Positions 51,801 through 60,110 of a stretch of DNA of 64,000 nt are shown piece by piece. Both the position numbers and the translations under genes were made by a program. Below the pieces are notes generated by a model. It was not told the origin of the DNA. It saw only the letters and a list, made by a program, of their open reading frames with translations, and made no database searches. Positions within the stretch are counted from its first letter, which is position 1; each line of letters starts with the position of its first letter. Source of the DNA: Echinometra lucunter (lineage: Eukaryota; Echinodermata; Echinoidea; Camarodonta; Echinometridae); the NCBI GenBank assembly GCA_029962745.1, contig CM057152.1, forward strand, positions 22,525,176 to 22,589,175, in the 5' to 3' direction.

Positions 51801-54800
51801 TCAATTCTGCAAGCATTTGGGGAAAAATTATGTTGATTCCTGACTTGAAATTTCATATAAATATATTTTTTGGGAAAAATTATGTACAAAATGAATCGAG
51901 AGTTGTCCACGATGACATCACAGATGCTGGCAAAGTTGCCAACTCAAGGATCCCCATAACAGGGATTTACTGAAACTTTCAAAAATTCATAACTCTTGAA
52001 CAGATTGTCCGATTTTACTCAAACTTTCACTGTTTACTCTTCTTGGTCATCTTTATTCACTAAGAGCACACTGATGCCTGGATTGTATTCCCCTTTAATG
52101 TTTCTAGACACAGAAACGCGAAGCATTCTACACTTATCTCATTTCATAGGATGCCTTTTTCAACTATTCTCCTCCTTTTTTTTTTTTTCTTTTTCAAAAC
52201 AGTTCAACACTTTATGTGTGTACAAACCTTAAGTCTGAACAAGATGTATTTTCTGGCCGACGTAACATAAGTAAGAGTAATGCACCCATGACTTATCAGA
52301 GGAAACATGTACCATCATATTACTTACGGTTATAATAATCCATAAATGCTCATTTTTAATAAAACTTCTTTAAACCAACCAACTATTCTCAAGTTCCATC
52401 TTTATGACTTTTATACAGTATGGCTAATAAATGTTCAAATGTAATTATGGATGTGACATGCCATTACAGTAATAACAATTTAAAATACTGATATACCATT
52501 TCAGCTCTCAACCTTCTTACAATTGGGGAGACTGAGTTATCATCCACACCTCCTGTAGCAATTTCGAATGTTCATTTGCTTGTAACCCACATATAGCATC
52601 ATCCTATAGCGACTGACCATGCCAACTCTAATATGGGAGATAAAATTATCATCCCCCCTCCTCCTCCTCCCCCCCCCCCCTCAAAAAAAAAATATCTTGG
52701 CCATCAAATTCAGAAAATGCACATAAGAATGTGTTTTATCCATTACATAATTTGGAAATACAGGTACGCATGTAAATGCCAACCAGTAGTAAATTGTTCA
52801 TCCATACATGTATGTCAAGATTTCTATTTTTGATATTTGGAAGGAAATGCCACAGGAATGAATTGATCCCCCAAACAAATAGCAAATTTCTGTCCGCCTT
52901 CTTCCTAGGTTAGAGATCTAGGAGGGTGGTGGTTCAGATTATGTCCAGCCTGTGTAGAATATGGCTCATATGCTGAAACACTGTTGGAACAAATCACTTA
53001 CTGTTACTGTAGCGACGTTTGTAGGCAACTCGCTCTTCCAGTTTTAACTCATCTTCAACTCCCTCTATAACTGCACTGATAGAACGGTTGGAACCATTCA
53101 CCTCCTGCTCTGCATGAATAAGCCAGACTAGATTTGATAAGGAAAGAATGAACAAGAACATGTTTTACATTAACTTCCACCTAAAAATATACTAGTATTT
53201 CACTCATCTTTGACTAATATCTCTGCCACATATACCAAGGTATCATGGAAACACGTTTTTCGCAAATAATTTCATGTTTAGTTACAAATGGGCAAATGGT
53301 CGAAAAGTTATTCAAGTTTCATAAGCGTTACGGACGGATGGACGACGGACGCAACTAAGGATCCCTTATTCTCGCTCCACCTCGAAGGCTCGGCAAAAAT
53401 CAGAATGGTAGGGTTCAATTTACCTTGCACATCCTGTAGTACCATTCGCATTCAAGCATCATATCTATAAAAGTATAAGAATGAGCAATGTTTGAGGGGT
53501 GTTACTTTACTGAGGCCGGGTATCCAACTGCCTATTCGACACGCAGCTACAATATATAATAGCACCATACAATGGAATAACTGACATATGATAAACATCT
53601 ACTTGCTGGCCCGGGGGTCATCTTGCTTCCTGGCATGGTATACCTTTTCTTGGTCTTCCACATTCCATTAGGCAACTTAATTGTTATTGGTCGCCAACCT
53701 AGTCTGGCTTATGGTGGCCCAGAATTACGCTCGACAACAGGTCATGTGCGACGTGAATTTCGCAGCCAACTTTGCATCCCATTCGCGATATTCGCGATAT
53801 TCACGACCTATGACACGAACTTTGGGTCCCAGTCACGAATTTGCGACCTGTAACGCGAAATTCATGACCCGGGATGCAAAATTCATGACCCGTGATGAGA
53901 AATTCATGACCTGGGATGCGAAATTCATGACCCGAGATGCGAAATTCATGACCTGGGATGCAAAAATTCATGACCCATGAAGAGACATTCATGAGACCTG
54001 GGTTGCGAAATTCATGACCTGGGATGTGAATTTCGCGACTGGGACACAAAATTTGGCCATGAAATGCACGTCGCACATGACCTGTTGTCGAGCGTACTTC
54101 AGGGCCACTATATACTGGCTTGCTTGTCGGTCAAGAACATGACACATCTGAAGAATGTAAGATTACAAAAGCTTCTGAATACATGACCTCTGACATCATT
54201 GGTACGACTACGAGGAATGCTAGATGAACGTGAGTGTGCATTGTGCAATGCTAAAATGTTTTGATGGGGGATGCTAAAATGTAGTGCACTAAACAGTAGA
54301 TAGCAGTATGCCTACTGCATTAAGTGATTGGGGCACTCAGTTTCAACAACCTGTATCACAATGTTGCACTGTACTATCCAGCACATGATGTCAGAGGTCA
54401 ATGTAATCAGATGCAAACCATACAGTCATCAGATCCATGTGCAAGGCCAGTCGCACTCTACCACTCCTAACTTCCTATTAAACAAAAACATTTTTTTTTT
54501 TCAATTTTAGCCTGCAATTAGCAATTCTTTTAACATGGGTATTAAATAGAAGCTTAAGTGGTGATTCTACATGTAGCAAATTCTAAAGGGGGTTTGCAGA
54601 GATGATGAATGCACAGGAATAGGTGATTCTGTACTTTGTACCCTTATATGTCTTTGTTTACTGTCTTTTCTGAAAGCTAAATGGCAGCCCTGTACAACTT
54701 TAACATGTCAGTGTCAGATATTCATACAAACATCAGATTTATACAGCTAATTTCAATCCCCATCACAAATTGCTAACACAGGCATACTGCCAATGAACAT

Positions 54801-57800
54801 GCGCTTGCTTGCAAGTATGAGTATTTTTTGCTTGATAGTGTCTTTTTGTTTTCATTCATTGCTATCTTCAACAACAAAAAATTGTCACATTGTTGTGATA
54901 GCTTCTGTTCATTTTTCCTTTTTATTATCTGTGCATATGTGAGTGCAAGAGCTCACTCAATCATGAACAAGCTATAGAGCATAGTTTGGTGACCAATAAG
55001 TAAGCGAGTGAAAAGCTCACACACTTGAGGCTTCCGAAGCACCAAATGAACCACCCTAGTGAGTAGTGGAGAGCAGTGAATGCATACATGTAGCCAGACC
55101 TTGATTTTAGTACTTCACGAGCCAAAACAACTTGGCACCCAAAAATAAAAAACAGATAATAATTTCTGTCAAGCTGAAATTTATACCATTTCTGATTAGT
55201 CCACGGAAATTTTATTGTTTGTGTAGAAAATGGTTATGTTAACAATTGATCGAGCAGAGATTTATTTGAAACATGCCTAGTTTCACACAATAAGTTCAAT
55301 AAGTTCGCAAGTATGTAACATTGCAATATTTCAGAAAACTTTTCAGAGCTATTTTAAACAATTTAAAGTCAATTACATTTGATCCATATATCTCCTGGTT
55401 CCTATTTGTTCCTACTAACAGTAACAGCATAAGCATGATGATCCTTCAAAACTTTCCTTTTAATCCTACCATGACTCATAGGGGAGCAGTGGTTTCAGAT
55501 GTGTAAATTTATGCACCGCAGACCTCCGTAGTAGAGGATATATCACTGTAATAATCAACAAATTCCTGGAAATTGTTTCCTTTTTGTACCCTAGGATGAT
55601 AAAATGTCTTATTTTGATCCATAGTTCAATGGATCTCAAATCATCTAAAAGATTTTTTTTTCTTGACTGGCTCTCTTCCCTCACACTAATGCTTGGTTAT
55701 ACTAACCTCGCACAACAGACACGCTGTAACATGCAAATTGCCGACACTAGGAAAGTAGTGTTCTCTGTCCAATTAGAGGAGCAAGAGCTGTGTCACCAGC
55801 GATCAGAAAAATATTTTTCAAAATTCACTTGATCAAGATAATTTACATCCAGTTGGTGTAATGGAATGGAAATAGGATATTTTATTATCCTGGGTGTAAA
55901 AAGCAAATATTTGATAAGAATTTGTTGATTATTTTAGTGATTTAAAGGAGAAGTCTAGGCGATTTCTGTAAGCATGAATCATAAAGAGAAAAAATTCAGC
56001 AGCTAGAAAATGTCTTACTTTACCCAACATACCCTAGGATTACCGAGTAATCAACAATTAACTTTTATAAACAGTAATTCTAGTACGAGCCCATTTTCAT
56101 CCACAATACAGTTCGCACCCGGGCCCAGTGACGTAGCTAATGCACCGCAGGCAGGCCAGGCGATGCAAGTGATATGCGTGTACGACATTCCGGCTCGAAG
56201 TGGTCTTCGCACACGTTCTTTAACTTCGAAAATTTCTAAGTTATGAAGTCGAATTTGTCCGTTCTAATATCATTAATCCATCAGGCACATCTCTCCCTGT
56301 CCATCAGGGGATTTGGGATTGCAAAAAAACTTCTCTTTGGAACAGAACTGGTGTGATTTGTACACCCAAAAGCCAGACATACCAGCATTTTGCATAGAGA
56401 ATGTGAAGAGAATAAATGCGCATGCGCAGTGCACCTGTATCGCCTACGTCACACGACCAATGACCATATTTGGGTTTCGGTGGGAAATTCAATTATTCGG
56501 AGTAAGAAAGCCAACACTTAATCGGTATTTAAAAATCACAGAAATCACTTTGATAAATGAAAGTAGCATTGTCTGTTAGCTTGAATTTTAAGCTTTATAG
56601 TGTAATCTTAATGAAATCGTCTGGACTTCTCCTTTAAATCTTCTACTATAGAGGGCAGCAGCCAGCATGTCACATAAATTTGCACAGCTCAGCATACCAA
56701 TGTAGCCCTGGGCTCTCTTGCTCCTGTGAAGCTCACATAAAAGTCTGTGGAACTTTGGAACACTTCTTGCATATTGTTGACAATTTCCCCCATATAAGGA
56801 TCTATATATGTTGGCGCAAGGTTATTCAATATAACCTTGCATTTGTGTAAATGAACATGACAGGAGCCATGACATTATTTTTTCACAGTGTAGACTACAT
56901 CATACATATGTATGAAAGCTTTTATTTTTTTGGATAATAATTTTTAGAACTAAGTCAAGCTTAGCAAGCTAGCATTATGCTATTTTTGTCAGTTCCTTTT
57001 ACCAAACTATATGATCAATGTATCTAATACCAACCAGTCATATTAACGACCTTTCCATAAAATGTTGTATATTTTTGGAATTACGAGGACGTGTATCGCA
57101 GGGTCATTGTATTTTGCATATTGACCCAATTGCGCTTGTCATCCGGAGCAACACAGGCGTATATCATGCGCGACCGGGCGCTTAGAGAAAGCTTAATGCG
57201 CGCACAGCTAACTGCAGTTGTTTACTTCAACATTCCGCCTTTGTGTGCGACAATACTGTGATGCGCTTGATTACAGAAGGTGCGACTACAATCTCAATAT
57301 ATTTAAGGTAAATCTCAGAAAATTCAGTGTTCGACACTTTTTAATGACTAAGATAATGTGGATTTTGTAATCGTATCCAAATACGCTTAGGGTCAACTTT
57401 GTCATCTGCACTGCGTCTTAACTACGCAATCTCCGTAGGCGCGTCTATAAATTGTGCAGTTTTTACACAGAAAGCAGGAGATCAATAATTTCTACCATGG
57501 AAAAATACCTAATGACATTTTTGAAGTTGTATTTTATCTGTGAACTATACAAATGTTGGTTAACTAACATCTCTGGCATCTTTTAGAATTGTACTTGATT
57601 TCAAATATGGCTTATTTTTATCTAAATTTTGAATCAATTTCATTGACAAATTGCAAGGTCGGTATTAAGGCACCATCCTTTTTTGTTAAAAATTCTGCAA
57701 GATTTTATAGTTCTGACGATCATAGCAAATTGGTGTAGATTTACGACTTCAATGTCAGTAGACTTTATTAAGCAGTATTTTCTCTATATGTCAGTGACAT

Positions 57801-58604
57801 TTCGAGGCCTTTTCAGTGAGAAGCTTTTTTGTAATGGGATGGGAAACTGTTAAGTGGTCGGTAATAGGTTAGGCCTGTTTCGAGTACACGATTAACCGTT
57901 TAAACGTCCGAAAATGTTACCGGTACTACATGAATAATAGAATTTCTATTGACTACTCGGAAACACGGCTTGAAGTTCAGAAGGATCCCCCAAAATGCTT
58001 AATCATTGATGAAATCAAGAATGTTTCCATTTCAAAGGTATTTTAAGGTGTGATGACGTCATTTAGACGCCTTTAATTCACATGAGAATATCGTTTTTGA
58101 TCATCCAACTCTTGTCACGTGCAGCGAAAACAATAATGATGTTCAGAAGCTGTAAGCCCTAATGTGTGTGTGTGAGAGAGAGCTAATTAATCGCGCATTG
58201 CACCATCGTTCACCACAACGATATGCACTGGAATCATCTTACAAAATGAATTATTCATTTTTGATCATGAATATTGATGGTGCTTAGGTCGGCCTTTTAA
58301 TGGATCTGGACAAAATGGCAGAGCTTTGGGGGCCTGCTGACTATATATACCCAGTTGTTGGGTGTCCGGACAGGTTGTGTATCCGGACAGTCGATTTTAA
58401 ACAGCCAATTGAAAAAGTTCACAAGCAAATCTCTAATTTAGCACAAACTGTTAGACAATATTATAGATAACAAATATTGATGATGATTAGCACAAATCAA
58501 TGATAGTTTTTGTTTAATCCAAAGACAAAAAAGAAGGCTTCATATCTGTTACGTGTCCGGACACCCATCCCCCCATCCTACTCACCTTTCGAAACGTCGT
58601 TCAT
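31135..58604 (-). CDS. TIR-like plus death-domain adaptor protein, 11 exons, 918 aa
   Basis: Exons in transcript order: 58604-58586 (ATG), 53109-53002, 51266-51126, 40914-40702, 39481-39404, 38973-38851, 37989-37840, 35455-35282, 34042-32789, 32174-32070, 31526-31135 (TGA). The sum is 2757 nt; every intron is GT-AG and phase 1, and no internal stop arises. Parts: residues 1-186 unassigned and helix-rich; 186-335 TIR-like; 340-790 low-complexity linker; 815-905 death domain. No signal peptide or membrane segment is evident, so a cytoplasmic scaffold or adaptor is likely. TIR and death domains both mediate homotypic assembly in Toll/IL-1 and TNF-type signalling; partners cannot be read from the sequence. 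MyD88 has the opposite order, and BCAP/BANK1 have this kind of TIR but no death domain. The first coding exon is the least certain (19 coding bases). Confidence 0.82.
32070..32174 (-). other. Linker exon 10
   Basis: A 105-nt exon, acceptor TTTTTGACAG and donor G|GTAAGA, adding 35 residues (SGQSLPNNVIGAEFRSLPPS...). Polar and probably disordered; it keeps the phase-1 pattern, so it could be skipped without a frameshift. Confidence 0.8.
32789..34042 (-). other. Large linker exon 9 (418 residues, Ser/Gly/Pro/Asn-rich)
   Basis: A single 1254-nt open exon encoding residues 336-753, rich in Ser, Gly, Pro, Asn and His with scattered Tyr (YNSDG, YHQATP, YLANG, YHPSA). It looks disordered. I searched for YxxM PI3K-binding motifs, expected if it worked like BCAP, and found none. 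The donor is GAG|GTAAGC. A long intact frame in such biased sequence supports genuine coding. Confidence 0.85.
34427..34757. repeat. GGGTGTTTCATAAAG-ended MITE
   Basis: CCAGGGGGTGTTTCATAAAG on the left is mirrored by CTTTATGAAACACCCCCCAGG on the right, with inner inverted words GTTCGTAAAGTTAC / GTAACTTTAC. In intron 8 of the TIR/death gene. The ends resemble those of 23998-24302 and 37332-37467. Confidence 0.85.
35505..36426. repeat. Outer MITE interrupted by an inner MITE
   Basis: GGTGTTCAGATT (35508-35519) and, after the inner insert, CGAGGCCACATTGTGGC pair with GCCACAATGTCGCCTCATGTCTGAACACC at the right end (to 36422). The left inverted repeat is thus cut in two by the element at 35520-36118. 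Confidence 0.75.
35520..36118. repeat. Inner foldback MITE nested in 35505-36426
   Basis: CTAGGTGTTTAAAAAAAAAC...ATTTGACAC on the left and GTGTCAAATG...TTTTAAAACACCTAG on the right; the arms run for roughly 120 bp (ACTGAGGTTT / AAACCTCAGT). Confidence 0.85.
37332..37467. repeat. GGGTGTTTCATCAAG-ended MITE, 136 bp
   Basis: GGTGTTTCATCAAGTGTCTT on the left is mirrored by AAGACACTTGATGAAACACT. It contains the block AATTTGCTCTCAGCCAATCA... that is almost identical to that in 4553-4706. Confidence 0.88.
37475..37825. repeat. Dispersed repeat (copy 2), abutting exon 7
   Basis: Matches 8145-8510 in the same orientation. It ends about 15 bp from the 3' border of exon 7 (37840), so the intron's donor side is repeat-derived. 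Confidence 0.85.
38001..38030. repeat. G-rich homopolymer (poly-C in the transcript) next to a splice acceptor
   Basis: A near-continuous G run on the + strand reads as a poly-C tract ending about 10 nt before the acceptor AG (37991-37990) of exon 7 of the - strand gene. It seems to serve as the polypyrimidine tract. Confidence 0.8.
38745..38841. repeat. Dispersed about 100-bp repeat (copy 1)
   Basis: CATCTTACAAAATGAATTAT, TTGATCATGAAT and GGTGCTTAGGTCGGCCTT recur at 58232-58342 in the same orientation. It ends about 10 bp from the donor of exon 6. Confidence 0.85.
39533..39860. repeat. GA-rich microsatellite (CT-rich in the transcript)
   Basis: Long runs of GAGAGA and GACAGACAGGCA, about 50-380 nt upstream of the exon 5 acceptor of the - strand gene. 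The Leu/Ser-rich open frames on the - strand here are translations of this repeat, not genes. Confidence 0.93.
39934..40073. repeat. Short MITE, about 140 bp
   Basis: GGGGCTCTTTTCTCGAAACC and, inverted, GGGGTCAGTTTCTCGAAACC form the ends, followed by inner words CTTAAGTCTA / TAGACTTA. Intron 4 of the TIR/death gene. Confidence 0.82.
41337..41753. mobile_element. TTAA-type MITE, partial and inverted copy
   Basis: Begins inside the inverted repeat (TCATGACAGGAATAATTTGA) and ends AAAAGGGTTAA. The interior CAGTTTTTGTTCTTTGAATG and GTTGCCAATTTGCATAG is the reverse orientation of copies 1 and 2, more diverged. The left TTAA is lost or unrecognisable. Confidence 0.7.
41822..42085 (+). mobile_element. 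tRNA-derived SINE, copy 3
   Basis: Head GGGTATTGTGGTCCAGTGGA with an A box (TGGTCCAGTGG) and B box (GGTTCAAGTCC), followed by the body CATTTGCCACTCTAAACCCG, AATGGGTACCCGGTAGGAAG and AATTCCTTGAAATGCTG. The body matches the - strand SINE at 19240-19515. In intron 3 of the TIR/death gene. Confidence 0.82.
42540..44345. repeat. Tandem array of about 360-bp units
   Basis: Units start near 43437, 43800 and 44150 (TTTAGGAAGTGTATACATT, GTGAAGGAGTTGCACAGTCA, GAGCAGTATAAATGTATGTA, GTGTTTTGATCAAGAGATGT). A leading part-unit (42540-42645) and a stray piece at 44665-44720 belong to the same array. The array is interrupted by the foldback at 42646-43433. Confidence 0.85.
42646..43433. repeat. Foldback element with about 200-bp arms, inserted in the tandem array
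   Basis: TAAACACAACAAAAAAGCAA ... CCCCCCTAATTC on the left is mirrored by GAATTAGGGGGGAGTTAC...GTTGTGTTTA. The arms run through TGGCAGGAGTGTTAC, AATGAGATTGATC, CATGCATGAG and GTCACTTTTCAAAAGTCACA. Array sequence resumes on both sides, which dates it as younger than the array. Confidence 0.9.
44567..44655. repeat. Short hairpin element, about 90 bp
   Basis: ATACAGCCGTGAGAGGGTCT on the left mirrors AGACCCTCTCACGGCCATAT on the right. Probably a very small MITE. Confidence 0.8.
45403..45580. repeat. 15-bp minisatellite
   Basis: Repeats of CTCCACCAACATTTG, exact in the middle and degenerate at the edges (GACATATGCTCC, CAACAATTGCTCC). All three forward frames and the reverse frame are open because 15 is a multiple of 3; this explains the Cys/Trp/Pro-rich open frames here. 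Confidence 0.93.
46130..46168. repeat. Poly(T) followed by poly(G)
   Basis: Two adjacent homopolymer runs in intron 3. Likely length-variable and error-prone in assembly. Confidence 0.9.
46999..47414. mobile_element. TTAA-flanked MITE, copy 3 (inverted)
   Basis: TTAACCCATTTATGACAGG to CTGTCGCGAATGGATTAA. Interior GCTTTTATTCTTCAAATTGG and AAATGTGGACCTCTGTCG is the reverse complement of copies 1 and 2. Confidence 0.85.
47625..48690. mobile_element. Tandem-core repeat element, copy 1 (about six units of about 150 bp)
   Basis: After CCTCGACCGCGCGCTG and ATGCCTCCGC, about six units follow, each with TGACCTCTATGACCTTTGAC, CTAATCAGATCATTGTCCCT, CCATATGCATACATGAGCCA and GTTATCGCGAGAACGA. Then come a (GGAC)n run, ACCCGAAAACATAATG and a closing hairpin GCCTCCGGCAACC...GGTGGGCGGAGGC. 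The structure (head, tandem core, microsatellite, hairpin) recalls pearl-type or Helitron-like non-autonomous elements; class is inference. Confidence 0.78.
49725..50412. mobile_element. Tandem-core repeat element, copy 2 (about three units)
   Basis: The same head (TCTCGACTGCGCGGAG, ATGCCTCCGCC), about three core units, a (GACA)n run, ACCCGAAAACATAATGCCTC and hairpin end. Same orientation as copy 1, 1 kb away, with fewer core units. Confidence 0.78.
50632..50815. repeat. Three tandem units of about 63 bp
   Basis: Units built on CCCTGGGCCAGAGACATAAC, GACTTGCATCACACA and AACCAAATAAA. Located about 300 bp downstream (in transcript sense) of exon 3 of the - strand gene. Confidence 0.9.
51509..52098. 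repeat. Foldback element with long arms, about 590 bp
   Basis: TTAAAGGAGAGTGTAACCCA on the left and, inverted, TTAAAGGGGAATACAATCCA on the right; the arms run more than 200 bp (AAGTTTGAGGAAAATCGGAC; GATCCTTGAATTGGCAACTT; AGCATCTGTGATGTCATC). Lies in intron 2, about 240 bp from exon 3. Confidence 0.9.
53706..54115. repeat. MITE with an internal 21-bp tandem array
   Basis: Terminal inverted repeats of about 50 bp (GCTCGACAACAGGTCATGTG, CGACGTGAATTTC and the reverse). Inside, from about 53858 to 54030, a unit AAATTCATGACCCGGGATGCG repeats about eight times. The open frames reading RDAKFMT come from this array. Confidence 0.88.
55480..56715. repeat. Foldback element interrupted by a MITE
   Basis: The left arm (55484-55690: GTAAATTTATG, AATCAACAAATTCCTGG, CTAGGATGATAAAATG) is mirrored by right-arm pieces at 55825-55940 and 56638-56715 (CATAAATTTGCACAGCTCAG). 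The right arm is split by the element at 55941-56638. Intron 1 of the TIR/death gene. Confidence 0.72.
55941..56638. repeat. TTTAAAGGAGAAGTC-ended MITE nested in a foldback
   Basis: Ends TTTAAAGGAGAAGTC and GACTTCTCCTTTAAA, continuing TAGGCGATTTC / GAAATCGTCTG. About 700 bp; no transposase. Confidence 0.85.
58232..58342. repeat. Dispersed about 100-bp repeat (copy 2)
   Basis: Matches 38745-38841 in the same orientation. Both copies lie within introns of the same - strand gene, here about 240 bp from its first coding exon. Confidence 0.85.
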
Positions 58605-58869
58605 GATTGATCAATGTTGATGATATTGACACAGCTCAAAGTTAAACAGGAGACGATCGAGTGATTCACATCATTCAAAAACCTCTCTCACTCTCAGACC
58701 CTGAATCTGATACTGACTTTGACGAAATGAGAGAAACAAAATAGATAAGATTACGCTCTCTGAAGTTTCGTGCGAAATAGACTGTTGCCAAGAAGAGACA
58801 GTAATAATAGCAAGATCTGGCCTTTCCAAGCTTTCCAACTTCAAGCTTCTTCCCAGCTTCAACACTGCA

Positions 58870-58877
58870 TGACGTCA
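58870..58877. promoter_or_regulatory. CRE/ATF-like palindrome upstream of the - strand gene
   Basis: TGACGTCA, a perfect CRE consensus within CATGACGTCATG, lies 266 bp upstream of the proposed ATG at 58604. An octamer of this kind can arise by chance; position is its main support. Confidence 0.4.
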
Positions 58878-59377
58878 TGAACAATATTTGTTGCCAAATT
58901 TTAGAAAGGCACGAATGTTGAAATATTTGGGGTTTTTTTTGTTTTTTGGAAAGGTTTCGATAAAGAATTAAAATATATTTTATCTACATATCTTAAATAT
59001 AATTTGTGAAAACTGGTAAAATAAAAATAAAATCAAGGAAAGAAAAATCTGTTGATTAGATATACTCGTACTAAACAAAATGAACTATGACACGGGGAAT
59101 CCCCACCGAATTTTAGTTGACGGCATTGATGCTATCCGCGATCCGCCAGGCCTCTCTCCCTGATTGTACTGAAAGAATGGAGTTTCAGTGGTTGCTTGTG
59201 TGCAAATTTAAACTAACCCAAGATTGGTACTACAGTGTGCACAACTACTTTCAACAAAATACAATTTTTTGTCAAATTATGTTCGTTGAATACGACCAAC
59301 TGTTACAAAGGTGAAGACGACAGATTTGGCAAATCCCTAGTAAATCGAATTCCAAATATGATAGGCCATCGAAGCGG

Positions 59378-59530
59378 GGGGGGGGGGGGGGGGGCGGTCA
59401 GGAGGGATGGTCACCCCCAAACGAAAACTTCAGGGAACAAAACACATTTTCGCCCCCGCCCCCCCCCCCCCCCCCCGACTGAAAACGGAAGGAGCAGACA
59501 CAAAAATGGGGGGGGGGGCGGGACACTCCC
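59378..59530. repeat. Poly-G / poly-C tracts
   Basis: A G run at about 59378-59394 and C runs around 59455-59476, followed by another G run near 59510. Further C runs occur at 59818-59834 and 60279-60297. They are capable of pairing or forming G-quadruplexes. Confidence 0.9.
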
Positions 59531-59869
59531 CCTGCCCCCTTGGGAGAGAGCTCCTCGTCGGCTCACTATGTTATGCTTAAACTTGAGAGTGATCCTTAAT
59601 GTTTGGATTGAAATTAATTATTTTTTTTTAATTTGAATCTATACCGCCCCTAAAATGAAATCCTCGCAATGCCGGTGCTTTAGCTTGCAGATTTGATTAG
59701 ACATGTTAGAGAAATATTCTAAAGTGTATTGTATGGAGTGTAAAGATGCGTCTATGTATACTTTAGTGATTGTATGGATGAGCCTGTGTGCTTTATATTA
59801 TGGGTGAGGAGACATGCCCCCCCCCCCCCCCCCCGAAGTGCTCCGGCGCGCCTGATCGCACTAACCAGT

Positions 59870-60110
59870 CAGTCATGATACTGACCAATGTGATCCATTG
59901 ATCAATCGTTTCAAATCGTACCAATCGTAACAATAATGTTTAAAATCAATAATGAAAGCCGATCAGTCATGAAAATCAGGGTTTCGTAATTATAATCAAA
60001 TCATGCAATCAATCAGTCAAACCGTATAACAATCAGTCATTAACCAGTCATAAAACCATCAGTGAATCTTAGAGGTCGATATCATTATCATTTATCAATC
60101 ATAATGTCAT
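59870..60110. repeat. Degenerate (AATC/AGTC)-word region
   Basis: Dense recurrence of CAATCAGTCA, CCAGTCAGTCATGA and AATCATAATG words. A similar stretch lies at 61905-62160. Probably an old simple-sequence expansion. Confidence 0.65.

Larger units (their letters stand above)
39404..53109 (-). other. Exons 2-5: N-terminal helical region
   Basis: Exons 53109-53002, 51266-51126, 40914-40702, 39481-39404 encode residues 7-186. The segment 43-160 (AEIVEVMRKLDQDEPHCKAI, FLSSCLCEVM, LALLWDKTLS, FVEAFSQRFVDHF) is strongly helical. It vaguely recalls a death-effector-like fold, but the RxDL signature is missing, so I leave it unassigned. The four exons are separated by large introns (9.8 kb for intron 3). 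Confidence 0.72.

Noticed and set aside
39404..53109. Calling the adaptor's N-terminal region a death-effector domain
   Set aside because: The helical pattern is suggestive, but the RxDL motif is missing and I cannot run a profile search.
53681..54076. Open frames with RDAKFMT or GHEFRIPGHEF repeats
   Set aside because: Direct translation of the 21-bp tandem array inside a MITE.
58671..58884. - strand open frames just upstream of the first coding exon
   Set aside because: They run through the likely 5' UTR/promoter, do not join exon 2 in phase and show no recognisable protein pattern.
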